From Lamellibrachia satsuma (lineage: Eukaryota > Annelida > Polychaeta > Sabellida > Siboglinidae), in contig BSQZ01000125.1 in assembly GCA_033239005.1 (NCBI GenBank), positions 503,501 through 567,500 on the forward strand: DNA of 64,000 bases, in the 5' to 3' direction. Numbering within the stretch: the stretch's first letter is position 1; each line of letters begins with the position of its first letter. Shown here piece by piece: positions 33,557 to 46,185 of this stretch. Under the pieces are notes generated by a model that was given only the letters and a program-made list of their open reading frames with translations, was not told where the DNA came from and searched no databases. Position numbers and translations under genes: made by a program.

Positions 33557-36345
33557 AGACAAAGGGTTGTGAGGGAATGAGGCTCACAAGGAACACTAGT
33601 ACAACAAAGGGTTGTGAGAGAATGAGGCTCACAAGGAACACTAGTACAACAAAGGGTTGTGAGAGAACGAGGCTCACAAGGAACACTGGTACAACACAGG
33701 GTTGTGAGAGAACGAGGCTCACAAGGAACACTGGTACAAAAAAGGGTTGTGAGAGAATGAGGCTCACAAGGAACACTGGTACAACAAAGGGTTGTGAGAG
33801 AACGAGGCTCACAAGGAACACTGGTACAAAAAAGGGTTATGAGAGAACGAGGCTCACAAGGAACACTGGTACAACAAAGGGTTGTGAGAGAACGAGGCTC
33901 ACAAGGAACACTGGTACAAAAAAGGGTTGTGAGAGAACGAGGCTCACAAGGAACACTGGTACAAAAAAGGGTTATGAGAGAACGAGGCTCACAAGGAACA
34001 CTGGTAAAACAAATGGTTGTGAGAGAACGAGGCTCACAAGGAACACTGGTACAACAAAGGGTTGTGAGAGAACGAGGCTCACAAGGAACATTGGTAAAAC
34101 AAATGGTTGTGAGAGAACAAGGCTCACAAGGAACACTGGTACAAAAAAGGGTTATGAGAGAACGAGGCTCACAAGGAACACTGGTACAACAAAGGGTTGT
34201 GAGAGAACGAGGCTCACAAGGAACACTGGTACAACAAAGGGTTGTGAGAGAACGAGGCTCACAAGGAACACTGGTACAACAAAGGGTTGTGAGAGAACGA
34301 GGCTCACAAGGAACACTGGTAAAACAAATGGTTGTGAGAGAACGAGGCTCACAAGGAACACTGGTACAACAAAGGGTTGTGAGAGAACGAGGCTCACAAG
34401 GAACATTGGTAAAACAAATGGTTGTGAGAGAACGAGGCTCACAAGGAACACTGGTAAAACAAATGGTTGTGAGAGAACGAGGCTCACAAGGAACACTGGT
34501 ACAACAAAGGGTTGTGAGAGAACGAGGCTCACAAGGAACACTAGTACAACAAAGGGTTGTGAGAGAACGAGGCTCACAAGGAACACTGGTACAACAAAGG
34601 GTTGTGAGAGAATGAGGCTCACAAGGAACACTGGTACAAAAAAGGGTTGTGAGAGAATGAGGCTCACAAGGAACACTGGTACAACAAAGGGTTGTGAGAG
34701 AACGAGGCTCACAAGGAACACTGGTACAAAAAAGGGTTGTGAGAGAACGAGGCTCACAAGGAACACTGGTATAACAAAGGGTTATGAGAGAACGAGGCTC
34801 ACAAGGAACACTGGTATAACAAAGGGTTATGAGAGAACGAGGCTCACAAGGAACACTGGTACATCAAACGGTTGTGAGAGAACGAGGCTCACAAGGAACA
34901 CTGGTATAACAAAGGGTTATGAGAGAACGAGGCTCACAAGGAACACTGGTACATCAAATGGTTGTGAGAGAACGAGGCTCACAAGGAACACTGGTACAAC
35001 AAAGGGTTGTGAGAGAACGAGGCTCACAAGGAACACTGGTATAACAAAGGGTTATGAGAGAACGAGGCTCACAAGGAACACTGGTACATCAAATGGTTGT
35101 GAGAACGAGGCTCACAAGGAACACTGGTACAACAAAGGGTTGTGAGAGAACGAGGCTCACAAGGAACACTGGTATAACAAAGGGTTATGAGAGAACGAGG
35201 CTCACAAGGAACACTGGTACATCAAATGGTTGTGAGAGAACGAGGCTCACAAGGAACACTGGTACAACAAATGGTTGTGAGAGAATGAGGCTCACAAGGA
35301 ACACTGGTACAACAAAAGGTTGTGAGAGAACGAGGCTCACAAGGAACACTGGTATAACAAATGGTTGTGAGAGAACGAGGCTCACAAGGAACACTGGTAC
35401 AACAAAGGGTTGTGAGAGAACGAGGCTCACAAGGAACACTGGTACATGAAATGGTTGTGAGAGAACGAGGCTCACAAGGAACACTGGTACAACAAATGGT
35501 TGTGAGAGAACGAGGCTCACAAGGAACACTGGTACAACAAAAGGTTGTGAGAGAACGAGGCTCACAAGGAACACTGGTATAACAAATGGTTGTGAGAGAA
35601 CGAGGCTCACAAGGAACACTGGTACAACAAAGGGTTGTGAGAGAACGAGGCTCACAAGGAACACTGGTACAACAAAGGGTTGTGAGAGAACGAGGCTCAC
35701 AAGGAACACTGGTAAAACAAATGGTTGTGAGAGAACGAGGCTCACAAGGAACACTGGTAAAACAAATGGTTGTGAGAGAACGAGGCTCACAAGGAACACT
35801 GGTACAACAAAGGGTTATGAGAGAACGAGGCTCACAAGGAACACTGGTACAACAAATGGTTGTGAGAGAATGAGGCTCACAAGGAACACTGGTACAACAA
35901 AGGGTTATGAGAGAATGAGGCTCACAAGGAACATTGGTACATCAAATGGTTGTGAGAGAATGAGGCTCACAAGGAACACTGGTACAACAAATGGTTGTGA
36001 GAGAACGAGGCTCACAAGGAACACTGGTACAACAAAGGGTTGTGAGAGAACGAGGCTCACAAGGAAAACTACTACAACAAAGGGTTGTGAGAGAATGAGG
36101 CTCACAAGGAACACTGGTACAACAAAGGGTTGTGAGAGAACGAGGCTCACAAGGAACACTGGTACAACAAAGGGTTGTGAGAGAACGAGGCTCACAAGGA
36201 ACACTGGTACAACAAAGGGTTGTGAGAGAACGAGGCTCACAAGGAACACTGGTGCAACAAAGGGTTGTGAGAGAACGAGGCTCACAAGGAAAAATACTAC
36301 AACAAAGGGTTGTGAGAGAATGAGGCTCACAAGGAACACTGGTAT
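33557..36345. repeat. 45-bp minisatellite, about 62 copies, abutting the exon 9 acceptor
   Basis: The unit contains GGTTGTGAGAGAACGAGGCT and CACAAGGAACACTGGTACAA. The 45-bp length keeps frames open on both strands (522 codons on +), which is an artefact. On the gene strand the array supplies the pyrimidine-rich sequence (CTCACAACCCTTTGT) directly before the exon 9 acceptor CTTCCACAG. Confidence 0.96.
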
Positions 36346-36476
36346 AGTAATGTTTTCATGACAAAACATATTGTTGAGTTTCAAGATGTCAGAATTGATT
36401 CTATAACAACATAAAAACAATCAGACTTTGAAACTTTAATTAGTTATTTACACAAGTGTACCCTACTATACCCCAC

Positions 36477-36622
36477 CTCTTGAACTCGTCCAGGGGGCAG
36501 GTGACGATGGGGTTGTAGGGCGAGGGTGTCAGTGACACACTGGCACTGTTCACAAAGTAGTGTGTGTGTTTCACCATCATTCTCACAACTCTGACATGGT
36601 CCCCAGTGGGCAGGAAACTCTC
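36477..36622 (-). CDS. SMPD4: SMPD4 exon 8
   Basis: 146 bp. It encodes ESFLPTGDHVRVVRMMVKH and later CPLDEFKR; the family has [21 protein letters not shown] and SPLEEFKR. It starts in phase 0 after TTGCTAG and ends AAGAG|GTGGGG (phase 2). Confidence 0.95.
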
Positions 36623-36639
36623 CTAGCAACAGACCATCA

Positions 36640-36975
36640 GGACACATTTAGACTTGGACCACAGGACCCTTAATATGGTTTTCTGGAACAGAACGACACA
36701 AAAGGATCTCCACATGGTCTTCTGGAACAGACCATCAGCACAGATTTAGGGTTGGATCATATGACCTCACATGGTTTCCTGGAACAGACCATCAATACAC
36801 ATTTAGACTTGGACCATAGAACCCTCACAGGGTCTCCTTGAAAATACCATCAATACACATTTAGACTTGGACCACAGGACCGTCAATACAGGCATTGTAC
36901 ATGGATGTGTACACACAGACACACACAACTTACTGGCATTGTACATGGATGTGTACACACAGACACACACAACTT
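36640..36975. repeat. Degenerate repeats in SMPD4 intron 7
   Basis: About five decayed copies of a unit containing ACACATTTAGACTTGGACCA (36640-36890), then two copies of a 42-bp unit with GGCATTGTACATGGATGTGT (36890-36975). Confidence 0.75.
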
Positions 36976-37056
36976 AGCACAGGCAGCAATACGTCATGTA
37001 ACAGCACTGACAATTTAACACTCTGGTCAATGTGATGGGAGTCTTGACACAGACAA

Positions 37057-37400
37057 ATGTTACAGACAGAGAGACTGTCTGAGTCGCTCCAGTCTCTCTG
37101 CCTGCAGGGCATGTCACAGGCAGAGAGACAGTCCAGGTCGCTCCAGTCTCTCTGCCTGCAGGGCATGTCACAGGCAGAGAGACAGTCCAGGTCGCTCCAG
37201 TCTCTCTGCCTGCAGGGCATGTCACAGGCAGTGAGACAGTCCAGGTCGCTCCAGTCTCTCTGCCTGCAGGGCATGTCACAGGCAGAGAGACTGTCCGGCT
37301 TGCTCCAGTCTCTCTGCCTGTAGGACATGTCACAGGCGGATAGACTGTCCAGGTCACTCCAGTCTCTCCCTCCACCTGCAGGGCATGTCACAGGCAGAGA
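37057..37400. repeat. 54-bp minisatellite, about 6 copies
   Basis: The unit contains GCAGGGCATGTCACAGGCAG and AGAGACAGTCCAGGTCGCTC. Parts of the unit are inverted relative to each other (CAGAGAGACTG / CAGTCTCTCTG), so each copy could form a hairpin. Confidence 0.93.
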
Positions 37401-37564
37401 GACTATTTGTTCAATCTCTCACCATATACTACAGATGAGTTCTTTTCACTTACAATCATTACTATATAAATTACATTACAGACATGCACAGCCTGTTTGT
37501 GAGATACGCCCAAATAGTACAGAATAAGTGAGCCCTAAAAATGTCACACCTCTCCTGGTCTATT

Positions 37565-37925
37565 CAGGGAATGTCACAGGCAGTCTCTGTCACGGACATG
37601 TCACAGGCAGTTTCTGTCACGGACATGTCACAGACAGTCTCTGTCACGGACATGTCACAGGCAGTCTCTGTCACGGACATGTCACGGGCAGTCTCTGTCA
37701 CGGACATGTCACAGGCAGTCTCTGTCACGGACATGTCACAGGCAGTCTCTGTCACGGAAATGTCACAGACAGTCTCTGTCACGGACATGTCACAGACAGT
37801 CTCTGTCATGGACATGTCACAAGCAGTCTCTGTCACGGACATGTCACAGACAGTCTCTGTCATGGAAATGTCACAAGCAGTCTCTGTCATGGACATGTCA
37901 CAAGCAGTTTCTGTCACGGACATAC
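37565..37925. repeat. 27-bp minisatellite, about 13 copies
   Basis: The unit is CATGTCACAGGCAGTCTCTG plus TCACGGA. It shares the words GTCACAGGCAG and GTCTCTG with the 54-bp array just before it, so the two may be related. Confidence 0.94.
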
Positions 37926-39884
37926 AAATAGAGTAGGCCTAAGGTTCCAAACTGTCTGACAACTACATCACTTGCAGCAACAACAACAATCATGCAGCTT
38001 AAAGCGCACCATAACTACTTATAAGCACTGACTACAATATTTTGCATGACAATTCCACTCAGAATACTACATAATTATTGAGATATCTATGAGAGGGCCT
38101 CAGGACAGCCCTGTGAGAGTGCTTGAGGACAGCCCTGTGAGAGGCCTGAGAAAGGGCATATGCAGACACTACTCGATTGCCCATAAACAAGGAAAACAGT
38201 GAAACATAAACTAGCAAGATTCCAGGCCAAATGCTTGTGTGGACTTCTGAACATTACATGAGTTTATCAACAACGAGGAAATCCTTAAAAGAGCAAATAT
38301 AAAGTCTATAAAGCCAATGGAGTCAACCTTACTGAAATGAAGATGGTGGTATTTACACGATGTCCTTAGAATGCCACTAGCAAGAACACCAAAGCAGACG
38401 TAGCACTGGAAATCATCTGGAAAAGGGAAGCCCAATAGAAATGTGCCAATGAACCATCGTGAGAGGCACAAAGGACTTGGATAGATGGCTGCAGTTAGGA
38501 CTGGATGGCATTGATTGCTCTCTGCCGTGTGTGTCGTGTGTGTCATGTGTGTTGTGTGTGCCGTGTGTGTCATGTGTGTCGAGCAGCACTGGCAGGGAGA
38601 GTGGAAGTGATGCAGACACAAAACATGTTTACAGGCAACTGTAATGATGTAACAAGACACAAGTCTAAAGCAGCTCACAAAGACACTGTGGAGATGACCC
38701 CCCTTGTGAAGATGACCCCCCCTCCTAGTGGAAATGACCCCCTAGTGAAGATGACCCCCCTAGTGGAGATGACCCTCAAGAGGCAGTCACATGTCCAACA
38801 ATGATAAAAGCATGACAAGAATGTATCAAGTTAATGAAGTTGGTGTATCAGATGTGTAGCATCAATTACACAAGCATATTTGTTATCGGATGTGTTGGTG
38901 TATCACTGTGTTGTTTTGAGTTGGTGTATCGTTGTGTTGTTTTGAGTTGGTGTATCATTGTGTTGTTTTGAGTTGGTGTATCATTGTGTTGTTTTGAGTT
39001 GGTGTATCATTGTGCTGTTTTGAGTTGGGTATCATTTTGTGTTTCTCTTCAAGTAACTCTCTACAAAGCTGTAGCAAGAGCATCAATGATGTCAAGCGGG
39101 ACACGCTCACGGGAAGCGACATAAAGCATGTCTTGAAGGGTGTGTATACACGTGCACATACATACATACCAGGACTATATACTGATGGGGATCGATGGGT
39201 CGAAACCTTTGGCTCAGGTCAAACCAATGACCAGGCTGAGCGAAACAAATAAAACACTTTGTATAACTGAGGCAGTTTAAAACATTGTCACTAGGTGGCA
39301 GTGTGGACAGAAAGAATAGGAATTTTCCGTAAGTACAAAAAACGTTCTCTCTCTTTTGAAGTTGCACTTTCATGAATGTCTTTGATTTAGGGTCATGAAC
39401 TCATCCACAGCTAGTTGGCTTTTTATTATTAAAATGGCCAATTTCTCTTAATTTTTTATCTCAAAGTACATCTAAATTTATTGTCGTAGTTATTTACCAT
39501 CAGAAGTGTTATAGCACAATTTTATAGACCAATGAATCATCTGGTGAAAAATATCATATTTGACCTTCAAAGGTGAAGATATGATGCTCTGTCTTTCACA
39601 GCAGTAAAGTGGTTTCTATATACATTGTAAAACAAAGGTGAAGATATGTTGTCTTTCACAGCAGTAAAGTGGTCTCTATACACATTGTAAAACAAGCACA
39701 TGTTAATTTATCACCAAATTGTGTACGTTCAAAAACATTAAGACGTGAAAGATGACGCTAGTAAGACATAGTGATTGTATGTTACTTTTAACCAACAGAG
39801 ATGTTATAAACGCTAATACATTCAGCATCACAGTGTCCCTTAAAACAGCTCTTCAGTTAACCAATAAAAACCATTGTACATTCA
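37926..39884. other. SMPD4 intron 7 with small repeats
   Basis: Mostly unique. Short arrays: TGTGTGTCGTGTG words at 38522-38582, GATGACCCCCC words at 38692-38775, a 26-bp unit with GTTGGTGTATCATTGTGTTG (about 5.5 copies, 38887-39030), and a 60-70-bp duplication at 39565-39695 (AAAGGTGAAGATATG...). No gene is recognised. Confidence 0.65.
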
Positions 39885-40080
39885 TATGTATATGTACTTG
39901 TGTGGATTAACAGGTCTTTATGATATGTACTTGTGTGGATTAACAGGTCTTTATGATATGTACTTGTGTGGATTAACAGGTCTTTATGATATGTACTTGT
40001 GTGGATTAACAGGTTTTTATGATATGTACTTGTGTGGATTAACAGGTCTTTATAATAGATACTTGTGTGGACTAACAGGT
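39885..40080. repeat. 33-bp tandem repeat, about 6 copies
   Basis: The unit contains TGTACTTGTGTGGATTAACA and GGTCTTTATGATA. Confidence 0.94.
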
Positions 40081-40191
40081 CAGATTTATATTGTAAATAT
40101 GACTACGGTAAATCTTTGGGACAAACCCTAATTTGCAAACACAGAACCATGGCAGCAGCTACATCGAACCACCAGGTGGCACCACACTTAC

Positions 40192-40263
40192 TGTTGATGG
40201 CTGCGTGTAAGTGTAGCGCTCGATGTCCAGGCTCGTCTGATTCAACCAGAACTCAACGACAAT
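40192..40263 (-). CDS. SMPD4: SMPD4 exon 7
   Basis: 72 bp, 24 codons, phase 0 at both ends. It encodes IVVEFWLNQTSLDIERYTY, comparable to the family VFVEMWLHHYSLEMYQKM. The acceptor is GCTTCCAG and the donor ACA|GTAAGT. Confidence 0.94.
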
Positions 40264-40284
40264 CTGGAAGCAGCATAAGTGGGA

Positions 40285-40905
40285 GAACTGTGTGACACAT
40301 GGCACAGAATGACAAGTGAAACCCCATAACTGTGTTACACATGGCACAGAATGACAAGTGAAACCCCATAACTGTGTGACACATGGCACAGAATGACCAG
40401 TGAAACCCCATAACTGTGTGACACATGACACAGAATGACCAGTGAAACCCCATAACTGTGTGACACATGGCACAGAATGACAAGTGAAACCCCATAACTG
40501 TGTGACACATGGCACAGAATGACCAGTGAAACCACAGAACTGTGTGACACATGACACAGAATGACCAGTGAAACCCCATAACTGTGTGACACATGGCACA
40601 GAATGACCAGTGAAACCACATAACTGTGTTACACATGACACAGAATGACCAGTGAAACCCCATAACTGTGTTACACATGGCACAGAATGACCAGTGAAAC
40701 CCCATAACTGTGTGACACATGACACAGAATGACAAGTGAAACCCCATAACTGTGTGACACGTGGCACAGAATGACCAGTGAAACTACATAACTGTGTGAC
40801 ACATGACACAGAATGACAAGTGAAACCACATAACTGTGTGACACATGGCACGGAATGACCAGTGAAACCACATAACTGTGTGACACATGGCACAGAATGA
40901 CCATC
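40285..40905. repeat. 42-bp minisatellite, about 15 copies
   Basis: The unit contains GTGTGACACATGGCACAGAA and TGACCAGTGAAACCCCATAA. It starts about 20 bp upstream of the exon 7 acceptor. Open frames on the - strand (265 codons) are artefacts. Confidence 0.95.
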
Positions 40906-41714
40906 ATTAATTAAAGAACCAGCATCAGTGTTCTCCATATTTTTTACCCACTGCAACTTGCTAGCTCGTTTTTGCAGCTTTTGTATGTTGTTTCTGTGAA
41001 ATTATCAGACAAACTATTAAATTACTTAACGCTCGTTCAAGCATTAACCTAAGTGAAAATTGAAATGCTAAAAAATCACAACTTTTTCCTTGGTGAAATT
41101 CTGTAACTCTGTCACGTGATCGGCGAGAGGATGGAGGTAACGACCATAATCAGCATTGACCCACACAGTGTTTACCATTTTAGATATCCACTATTTTGAT
41201 CCTTACCAGATCTAATGACTAAAGTCAATTCTTTCGATAATTTTAACAAAAATAGGCATTTTTTAAAAAGTCTGTGCACATTACTCGAACTAGTCAAACG
41301 CTACACATCTGGACATAAATGAACCGGATTCGAGATGGGTTGAACCATCTGAGGAAGCAGCTTTAAGTAAGATGCTCAATTGGTAAAGTAAGACTTTTGA
41401 TTAAATTATCGACAGAATTGACTTTGACTGGGTAACTTGCCAACGTGTGAGCAGCTGGTTTAGGGTTAGACACTTTTGCAGTTTTTCCACTGATTTGTGA
41501 CAATGAACAATGATTTGTGACAATGACAAAGTTAAAAATAATGTAATAGTTTGTCTGATGATTTCACCAAAACTAACCAACACAACGATCTAGCACGTCA
41601 TTCTGGTTGTTAGGTTTGATATTTTACAAAATGGTTTGAGACAAGAGAAACAATGGAAGAAAGAGAGTTGTCAACATTCACCAGCATTGAGAGTTGTTGG
41701 AGCCAAAAACTGAC
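40906..41714. other. SMPD4 intron 6, unique part
   Basis: About 800 bp of AT-rich intron with one short duplication (ATGATTTGTGACAATGA near 41505). No feature otherwise. Confidence 0.45.
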
Positions 41715-41856
41715 CTGGAGGAAGCTCTGACTCCGCCAGGTCTCCTGCTCCGCATACTCCATGGTCGTTGTGTGCTGGGATTGACCGGGGGAGCGCAACA
41801 GGCTGCTGAAGGGGAACTTGGAGAAGGAGAGGGACTGTGGGGAACTCACCGACTGG
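41715..41856 (-). CDS. SMPD4: SMPD4 exon 6
   Basis: 142 bp. It completes a split codon, encodes a Ser-rich linker (SVSSPQSLSFSKFPFSSLLR) and then QETWRSQSFLQ, matching the family HEIWRSETLLQ. The donor CAG|GTCAGT is phase 0. Confidence 0.93.
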
Positions 41857-42473
41857 CTGCAATAGTGAGAGATGAACCAGTCACAGCAGGACGTATTACA
41901 TATACATTTTATATCAATATACTGGTACAATTTCTGGTTTTGCTTGTCTGCACTAAAAAAAATTAGAATTGGAATTTAGTCACTAAGAGTGTATTATCAC
42001 CACGATAATTAATCACAAGAGACAGTGTCACCATGAAAATGAGTCATGAGAGCGTCACCATGAAAATTAGTAATAAAAATGTCACCATGAAAATAAGTCA
42101 TAAAAGGGTCACCATGAAAATGAGTCACAAGAGACAGCGTCTCAAAGTCACAAGTGTTTAGTATACCCTATGTCAACTTATACTTTGTCGTCCCCCCCCG
42201 AGTCAGTGAAGAAACTTCGTTTCATGAAGCGATGTTACTTAATCTGCAACAATGCATGATCTTTATGAAGAGATTCATCAGACCCGTGTTTGTATCATAT
42301 ATTAATCTTTTACTTGTTCTTCATTCAAATATACCTTTTTCTTTGTCATGTTTCGAAAGCTAAAATCTTTCGAAAATTTACCATAAAGAAACTATAAAAA
42401 GATTAATATAATACATTATCTTGAGGAACATATTTCAAATTTTATTTATGGAAGAACAACAGGCATTAGTTAC
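41857..42473. other. SMPD4 intron 5
   Basis: Contains an irregular array of GTCACCATGAAAATGAGTCA (about 6 copies, 41995-42135). The rest is unique and AT-rich. Confidence 0.55.
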
Positions 42474-42628
42474 TGCAGCAGTGGTGACTGGTGCATTGTG
42501 GGACTAGTCACATGACGTGGCATGACATGGCCAGCCGACGCCTTGCTGTAGAGAGGCAGGAAGTAGTTGAGGTATTCCTCCACCAGGGTGGGATACACGA
42601 CGTCTGTCGGGTTGCTCCACGGTGGCAC
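42474..42628 (-). CDS. SMPD4: SMPD4 exon 5
   Basis: 155 bp. It encodes VPPWSNPTDVVYPTLVEEYL and NYFLPLYSKAS; the family has [22 protein letters not shown]. It starts in phase 0 after GCCACCAG and ends with two bases before GTAACT, completed by exon 6. Confidence 0.92.
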
Positions 42629-43122
42629 CTGGTGGCAGATACATGCACTATTTCACACTTGTGTTTAACAACAATATTAAAACCCCTTCCTCTAATCATT
42701 TAAACCATCGGAATCAGGTTAATTGATGTTGCAGTTGGTAGGATGTGAATAGTTTATTCAGCTTAATAATAGGGTGCTTACTGTTATTAGAATCATCTGA
42801 GGAATTGAGTATGATTGTTAGATTGGGTAAGTGTGAATAGATTAGATTAGGTAAGTGTGAATAGATTAGATTGGGTAAGTTTGAATAGCTGTTTTACATA
42901 AATAACTGTGGTTCAGTAAAACACACTTGGGTTGTGGAGATGTTGGAACAGAGTGTACAGTGTAGAGTGTACAGTACACAGTGCATAGTGTACAATGCAG
43001 TGTACAATATAGAGAATACAGTGCATAGTATAGAGTGTAACTTCAATAAAACTACCAGACTCTGTTCCTTCAAAGTTCATTTAGGATTAAATATTTGTAG
43101 TTGGCTGTACTAAATGTTGTAC
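42629..43122. other. SMPD4 intron 4
   Basis: Short irregular repeats of GATTAGATTGGGTAAGTGTG (42815-42890) and of GTGTACAGTGTAGAGTG words (42950-43035). No gene. Confidence 0.55.
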
Positions 43123-43184
43123 CTTTTGATGCTGTGAGTTCACAAGGTGGTAGGCAAAGTGGAAGAAGTAGTACTCAAAGGCAC
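43123..43184 (-). CDS. SMPD4: SMPD4 exon 4
   Basis: 62 bp. After completing the Ser codon split with exon 3 it encodes AFEYYFFHFAYHLVNSQHQK; the family has NPFEYYIFFFALSLITQK. The acceptor is CACCTTCAG and the donor AAG|GTACAA, ending in phase 0. Confidence 0.95.
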
Positions 43185-43394
43185 CTGAAGGTGGCAGTCA
43201 AGGAGACAACATGTGACATGTTTTTGACAACATGACATTTCAGTGACACAAGAATGGTAAAATATATGCATGACTCTTTAAGGAAAACAAATACAAAGCT
43301 GGTGCCCTTTATGCATAATTCTATTTCCATGACAGATACAAGGAACATACATTTGTATATCGATGACAGCTACAAGAATGCTGGTATTATGTGT

Positions 43395-44527
43395 TGGTTG
43401 CCACTAAAGGACACTGAGTGAGACCATGCTGTAGAGTTAAAGGATACTGAGTGAGACCATGCCATAGAGTTAAAGGACACTGAGTGAGACCATGCTGTAG
43501 AGTTAAAGGACACTGAGTGAGACCATGCCGTAGAGTTAAAAGACACTGAGTGAGACCATGCCGTAGAGTTAAAGGATACTGAGTGAGACCATGCCGTAGA
43601 GTTAAAGGACACTGAGTGAGACCATGCCGTAGAGTTAAAGGACACTGAGTGAGACCATGCTGTAGAGTTAAAGGATACTGAGTGAGACCATGCCGTAGAG
43701 TTAAAGGACACTGAGTGAGACCATGCCGTAGAGTTAAAGGACACTGAGTGAGACCATGCCGTAGAGTTAAAAGACACTGAGTGAGACCATGCCGTAGAGT
43801 TAAAGGACACTGAGTGAGACCATGCCGTAGAGTTAAAGGACACTGAGTGAGACCATGCCGTAGAGTTAAAGGATATTGAGTGAGACCATGCCGTAGAGCT
43901 AAAAGACACTGAGTGAGACCATGCTGTAGAGTTAAAGGACACTGAGTGAGACCATGCTGTAGAGTTAAAGGACACTGAGTGAGACCATGCTGTAGAGTTA
44001 AAGGACACTGAGTGAGACCATGCTGTAGAGTTAAAGGACACTGAGTGAGACCATGCTGTAGAGTTAAAAGACACTGAGTGAGACCATGCTGTAGAGTTAA
44101 AGGACACTGAGTGAGACCATGCCATAGAGTTAAATGACACTGAGTGAGACCATGCCGTAGAGTTAAAAGACACTAAGTGAGACCATGCTGTAGAGTTAAA
44201 GGACACTGAGTGAGACGATGCTGTAGAGTTAAAGGACACTGAGTGAGACCATGCTGTAGAGTTAAAAGACACTGAGTGAGACCATGCTGTAGAGTTAAAG
44301 GACACTGAGTGAGACCATGTTGTAGAGTTAAAGGACACTGAGTGAGACCATGCTGTAGAGTTAAAGGATACTGAGTGAGACCACGCCGTAGAGTTTAAGG
44401 ATACTGAGTGAGACCACGCTGTAGAGTTAAAGGATACTGAGTGAGACCATGCCATAGAGTTAAAGGATACTGAGTGAGACCACGCTGCAGAGTTAAAGGA
44501 TACTGAGTGAGACCATGCCGTAGAGTT
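43395..44527 (-). repeat. 33-bp minisatellite built from the exon 3/intron 3 boundary, about 34 copies
   Basis: Read on the gene strand, each unit holds the last 22 bases of exon 3 (starting CTCTACGGCATGG), the donor (CTCA|GTGTCC or GTATCC) and a few intron bases ending TTTAA. The first unit (44504-44527) is the genuine exon end. In the SMPD4 frame every further unit gives TAA, so only the first donor allows a full protein. The 417-codon open frame over this array is in another phase. Confidence 0.93.
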
Positions 44528-44606
44528 TCCCGGCCTGGTTGAACTGCAGCTTGTCGGCATAGAGGGCAGAGATACAGCCCTGGTCAATGAGCTGCTGACT
44601 CGGCAA
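44504..44606 (-). CDS. SMPD4: SMPD4 exon 3
   Basis: 103 bp. It encodes LPSQQLIDQGCISALYADKL, then QFNQAGKLYGMVSLS; the family has [21 protein letters not shown] and GGLGLNLALNP. It starts in phase 0 after TGTTTCCAG and ends CTCA|GTATCC in phase 1; exon 4 then restores S-A-F-E-Y-Y. The last 22 bases are the seed of the array next door. Confidence 0.93.
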
Positions 44607-44629
44607 CTGGAAACAGAGAACACGCAACG

Positions 44630-45665
44630 TCATAGACAGGGTTAACAACTTGTCTAGGAATAAAGGCAGAAAGTCTCACTGTCTTTATCATACACAGACA
44701 GGGCTAACAACTTGTCTAGGAATAAAGGCACAAAGTCTCACTGTCTTTACCATACACAGACAGGGCTAACAACTTGTCTAGGAATAAAGGCACAAAGTCT
44801 CACTGTCTTTATCATACACAGACAGGGCTAACAACTTGTCTAGGAATAAAGGCACAAAGTCTCACTGTCTTTACCATACACAGACAGGGCTAACAACTTG
44901 TCTAGGAATAAAGGCACAAAGTCTCACTGTCTTTATCATACACAGACAGGGCTAACAACTTGTCTAGGAATAAAGGCACAAAGTCTCACTGTCTTTATCA
45001 TACACAGACAGGACTAACAACTTGTCTAGGAATAAAGGCACAAAGTCTCACTGTCTTTATCATACATAGACAGGGCTAACAACTTGTCTAGGAATAAAGG
45101 CACAAAGTCTCACTGTCTTTATCATACACAGATAGGGTTAACAACTTGTCTAGGAATAAAGGTACAAAGTCTCACACACAGACAGGGTTAACAACTTGTC
45201 TAGGAATAAAGGCACAAAGTCTCACTGTCTTTATCATACACAGACAGGGTTAACAACTTGTCTAGGAATAAAGGTACAAAGTCTCACCGTCTTTATCATA
45301 CACAGACAGGGCTAACAACTTGTCTAGGAATAAAGGTACGGTCTCACTGTCTTTATCATACACAGACAGGGTTAACAACTTGTCTAGGAATAAAGGCACA
45401 AAGTCTCACTGTCTTTATCATACACAGACAAGGTTAACAACTTGTCTAGGAATAAAGGTACGGTCTCACTGTCTTTATCATACACAGACAGGGTTAACAA
45501 CTTGTCTAGGAATAAAGGTACGGTCTCACTGTCTTTATCATACACAGACAGGGTTAACAACTTGTCTAGGAATAAAGGTACGGTCTCACTGTCTTTATCA
45601 TACACAGACAGGGTTAACAACTTGTCTAGGAATAAAGTTACAGTCTCATTGTCTTTATCATACAA
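44630..45665. repeat. 60-62-bp minisatellite filling SMPD4 intron 2, about 17 copies
   Basis: The unit contains GGCTAACAACTTGTCTAGGA and ATAAAGGCACAAAGTCTCAC. The array starts about 23 bp from the exon 3 acceptor and ends about 25 bp from the exon 2 donor, so it is nearly the whole intron. Confidence 0.95.
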
Positions 45666-45690
45666 GCACAGCCACTCAATCACCACTTAC

Positions 45691-45906
45691 TGGGATACAT
45701 GAGACTGGGAACTCGAAGCGAAGACACGAGTCAGTGGACAGTTGGTTGATGAGCTTAAGCAGCGGTCCGACTGGACTGAGGAGCTGACTGACCACGAAGA
45801 ACTCCTGGGGTTGGTGGAGACGGTTCAGTTGACCCAGAGACCAGCCTACTTGGGTCCCAAACCCAAACACATTCTCGAGCAGCAGAGGCAGCAAGGCATA
45901 TAGGTC
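45691..45906 (-). CDS. SMPD4: SMPD4 exon 2
   Basis: 216 bp, 72 codons, phase 0 at both ends. It encodes DLYALLPLLLENVFG (family ELHTIFPWLVESIFG), GTQVGWSLGQLN (family LVGWNLRCLQG), and LSPVGPLLKLINQL followed by FEFPVSCIP (family DFPVSYLPG). The acceptor is TCATACAG and the donor CCA|GTAAGT. Confidence 0.96.
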
Positions 45907-46185
45907 CTGTATGAACACATGCAACATTAGTTCATTATTAATGTTCAAATCATCAAACAATAAAATTATTTTTGGCTAGGCCCAGTGGAACTTTGGCAGA
46001 AAAGGGCAAAAGTGGTTTGGCTCTATATACTATGACACTAAAAATCAGTCAATAATATTTTTCTTTCGATGATGTTAACAAAAGTATGCACTCTACTATA
46101 TGTGTTCATCTAATTTAACTATGCATATTCACGCACTAGAGATCTGAACATCAACAAACCCAATTCACATTGGAGTAAATGAACT
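45907..46185. other. SMPD4 intron 1, unique end
   Basis: About 280 bp of AT-rich sequence between exon 2 and the 60-bp array. Nothing recognised. Confidence 0.45.

Noticed and set aside
33577..35145. 522-codon + frame as a repeat protein
   Set aside because: The 45-bp unit is stop-free on both strands and the array lies within SMPD4 intron 8 on the opposite strand; no codon-use or splice evidence supports it.
43370..44623. 417-codon - frame (STAWSHSVSFN repeats) as a gene
   Set aside because: It is out of phase with SMPD4 exon 3, which it overlaps, and is explained by the 33-bp array.
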